Source: an uncultured Bacteroidales bacterium (lineage in GTDB: Bacteria; Bacteroidota; Bacteroidia; Bacteroidales; UBA932). Taken from it: a stretch of 64,000 nt of DNA. Numbering within the stretch: position 1 is the stretch's first letter; each line of letters opens with the position of its first letter. The stretch spans positions 1 to 64,000 of the forward strand of contig CALUQB010000012.1 in the NCBI GenBank assembly GCA_944322815.1. Direction: 5' to 3'. The notes beneath the pieces are model-generated. The model searched no databases and was not told the origin of the DNA. It saw only the letters and a program-made list of their open reading frames with translations. A program made the translations under genes and the position numbers. Shown here piece after piece: positions 63,425 through 64,000 of the stretch.

Positions 63425-64000
63425 ATGAAAAATATATTGGTACTGTCATACGCTATTTCCCCATCGCGCGGATCTGAATACTCTGTAGCTTGGAACTATG
63501 TCACTCACATGTCTAAATATCACAGATTAACTGTGCTTTATGGAGCGTCAGGAAATCACATGGGTGATGTGGAAGAAATGGAGGAATATACGCATAGCCA
63601 TGCGATGTCCAATGTGAGATTTATAGCAGTAAGGCCTGATAAATTGGCAAGGATTCTAAATTGGCCAAACCGTCACGGTTTCCTTGTTTATTCTTTCTAT
63701 TATGCATACCAGAGGTGGCATTGGCAAGCTTACAAACAGGTACTGGAATTGCTTAAAACCGAACATTTCGATTTAATACATTATGTCGGAATGATTGGTT
63801 ACCGGGAGCCTGGCTATTTGTGGAAGTTGGGCTTACCCTATGTGTGGGGACCTGTAAGTGGAGCAAATAATGCTCCCTGTCAACTAATGAAACGTATGCC
63901 GGTAATGGGACGAATAAAGTTAACATTTCGAAATATTGCCAACTCTATACAATTTCATACTAAGCAACGATTGAGAAAGGCATTAAAGGCGACAGATATT
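63425..64000 (+). CDS. Glycosyltransferase, GT-B fold, cut by the window edge
   Basis: 192 codons visible, open at the right edge. The start MKNILVLSYAISPSRGSEYS has the P-x-RGSE block seen at the N-terminus of GT4 enzymes that recognise a polyprenyl-linked acceptor. WGPVSGANNAP near residue 146 fits the same family. The donor domain lies beyond the edge, so the call covers the N-terminal half only. It begins 25 bp after the rhamnosyltransferase-like gene. Confidence 0.8.
   Translation, partial: MKNILVLSYAISPSRGSEYSVAWNYVTHMSKYHRLTVLYGASGNHMGDVEEMEEYTHSHAMSNVRFIAVRPDKLARILNWPNRHGFLVYSFYYAYQRWHWQAYKQVLELLKTEHFDLIHYVGMIGYREPGYLWKLGLPYVWGPVSGANNAPCQLMKRMPVMGRIKLTFRNIANSIQFHTKQRLRKALKATDI

Overview
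The window looks like a chromosome segment of a Bacteroidota member, most likely Bacteroidales. Four things point there: promoters of the TAnnTTTG type with a TTG about 20 bp upstream (for example 22981-23011 and 26198-26228), a Rho factor with a long disordered insertion, a UpxY-type NusG antiterminator at the head of a capsule locus, and a DUF4906/fimbrillin-like lipoprotein. I see no rRNA, tRNA, IS element or CRISPR array. I do not assign a genus.

Positions 1-26100 are mainly housekeeping. On the minus strand are lptD, then rho with a MATE transporter overlapping it. On the plus strand follow an N-acetylmuramoyl-L-alanine amidase, an MCE/MlaD protein, dnaA-pepD-rpe, and carA-carB-lysophospholipid acyltransferase. 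Next come a YrdC/Sua5-like protein and a large surface lipoprotein (minus), a CDP-alcohol phosphatidyltransferase (plus), a DEAD-box helicase (minus), a GH13 alpha-amylase (plus) and a nucleotidyltransferase (minus). The last two converge on a perfect bidirectional terminator at 24872-24908.

From 26200 to the right edge nearly everything is one long plus-strand surface-polysaccharide locus. It opens with a strong promoter, upxY, a 31-codon small ORF ending inside a strong hairpin, and a WecA/MraY-type initiating phosphosugar transferase. Precursor genes rmlA, ugd and a UDP-glucuronate 4-epimerase follow. An AT-rich block (31.4-40.9 kb) carries flippase, polymerase, two GT2 enzymes and an unusual four-gene cassette (GH88-like toroid, 2-hydroxyacid dehydrogenase, Gfo/Idh/MocA oxidoreductase, second toroid-like protein). 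A GC-richer block (40.9-53.0 kb) carries a GT4, capE-capF-capG for UDP-N-acetyl-L-fucosamine, a FucNAc-transferase-like GT4, wza, a tyrosine-kinase wzc and rmlC-rmlD-rmlB.

A second AT-rich block (53.1 kb to the edge) has its own flippase and polymerase, four glycosyltransferases plus a fifth cut by the edge, an Fe-S F420-hydrogenase-beta-like protein paired with a polysaccharide pyruvyltransferase, an intact acyltransferase and a shrunken acyltransferase relic. The locus therefore holds two Wzx/Wzy sets but only one initiating transferase and one Wza/Wzc pair. Either two repeat units share one export machine, or a second cluster has been joined behind the first.

The best candidates for something not well described are the four-gene cassette at 36155-40942 and the small-ORF/hairpin arrangement directly downstream of upxY. 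Functional assignments come from motifs read by eye; no database search was possible.
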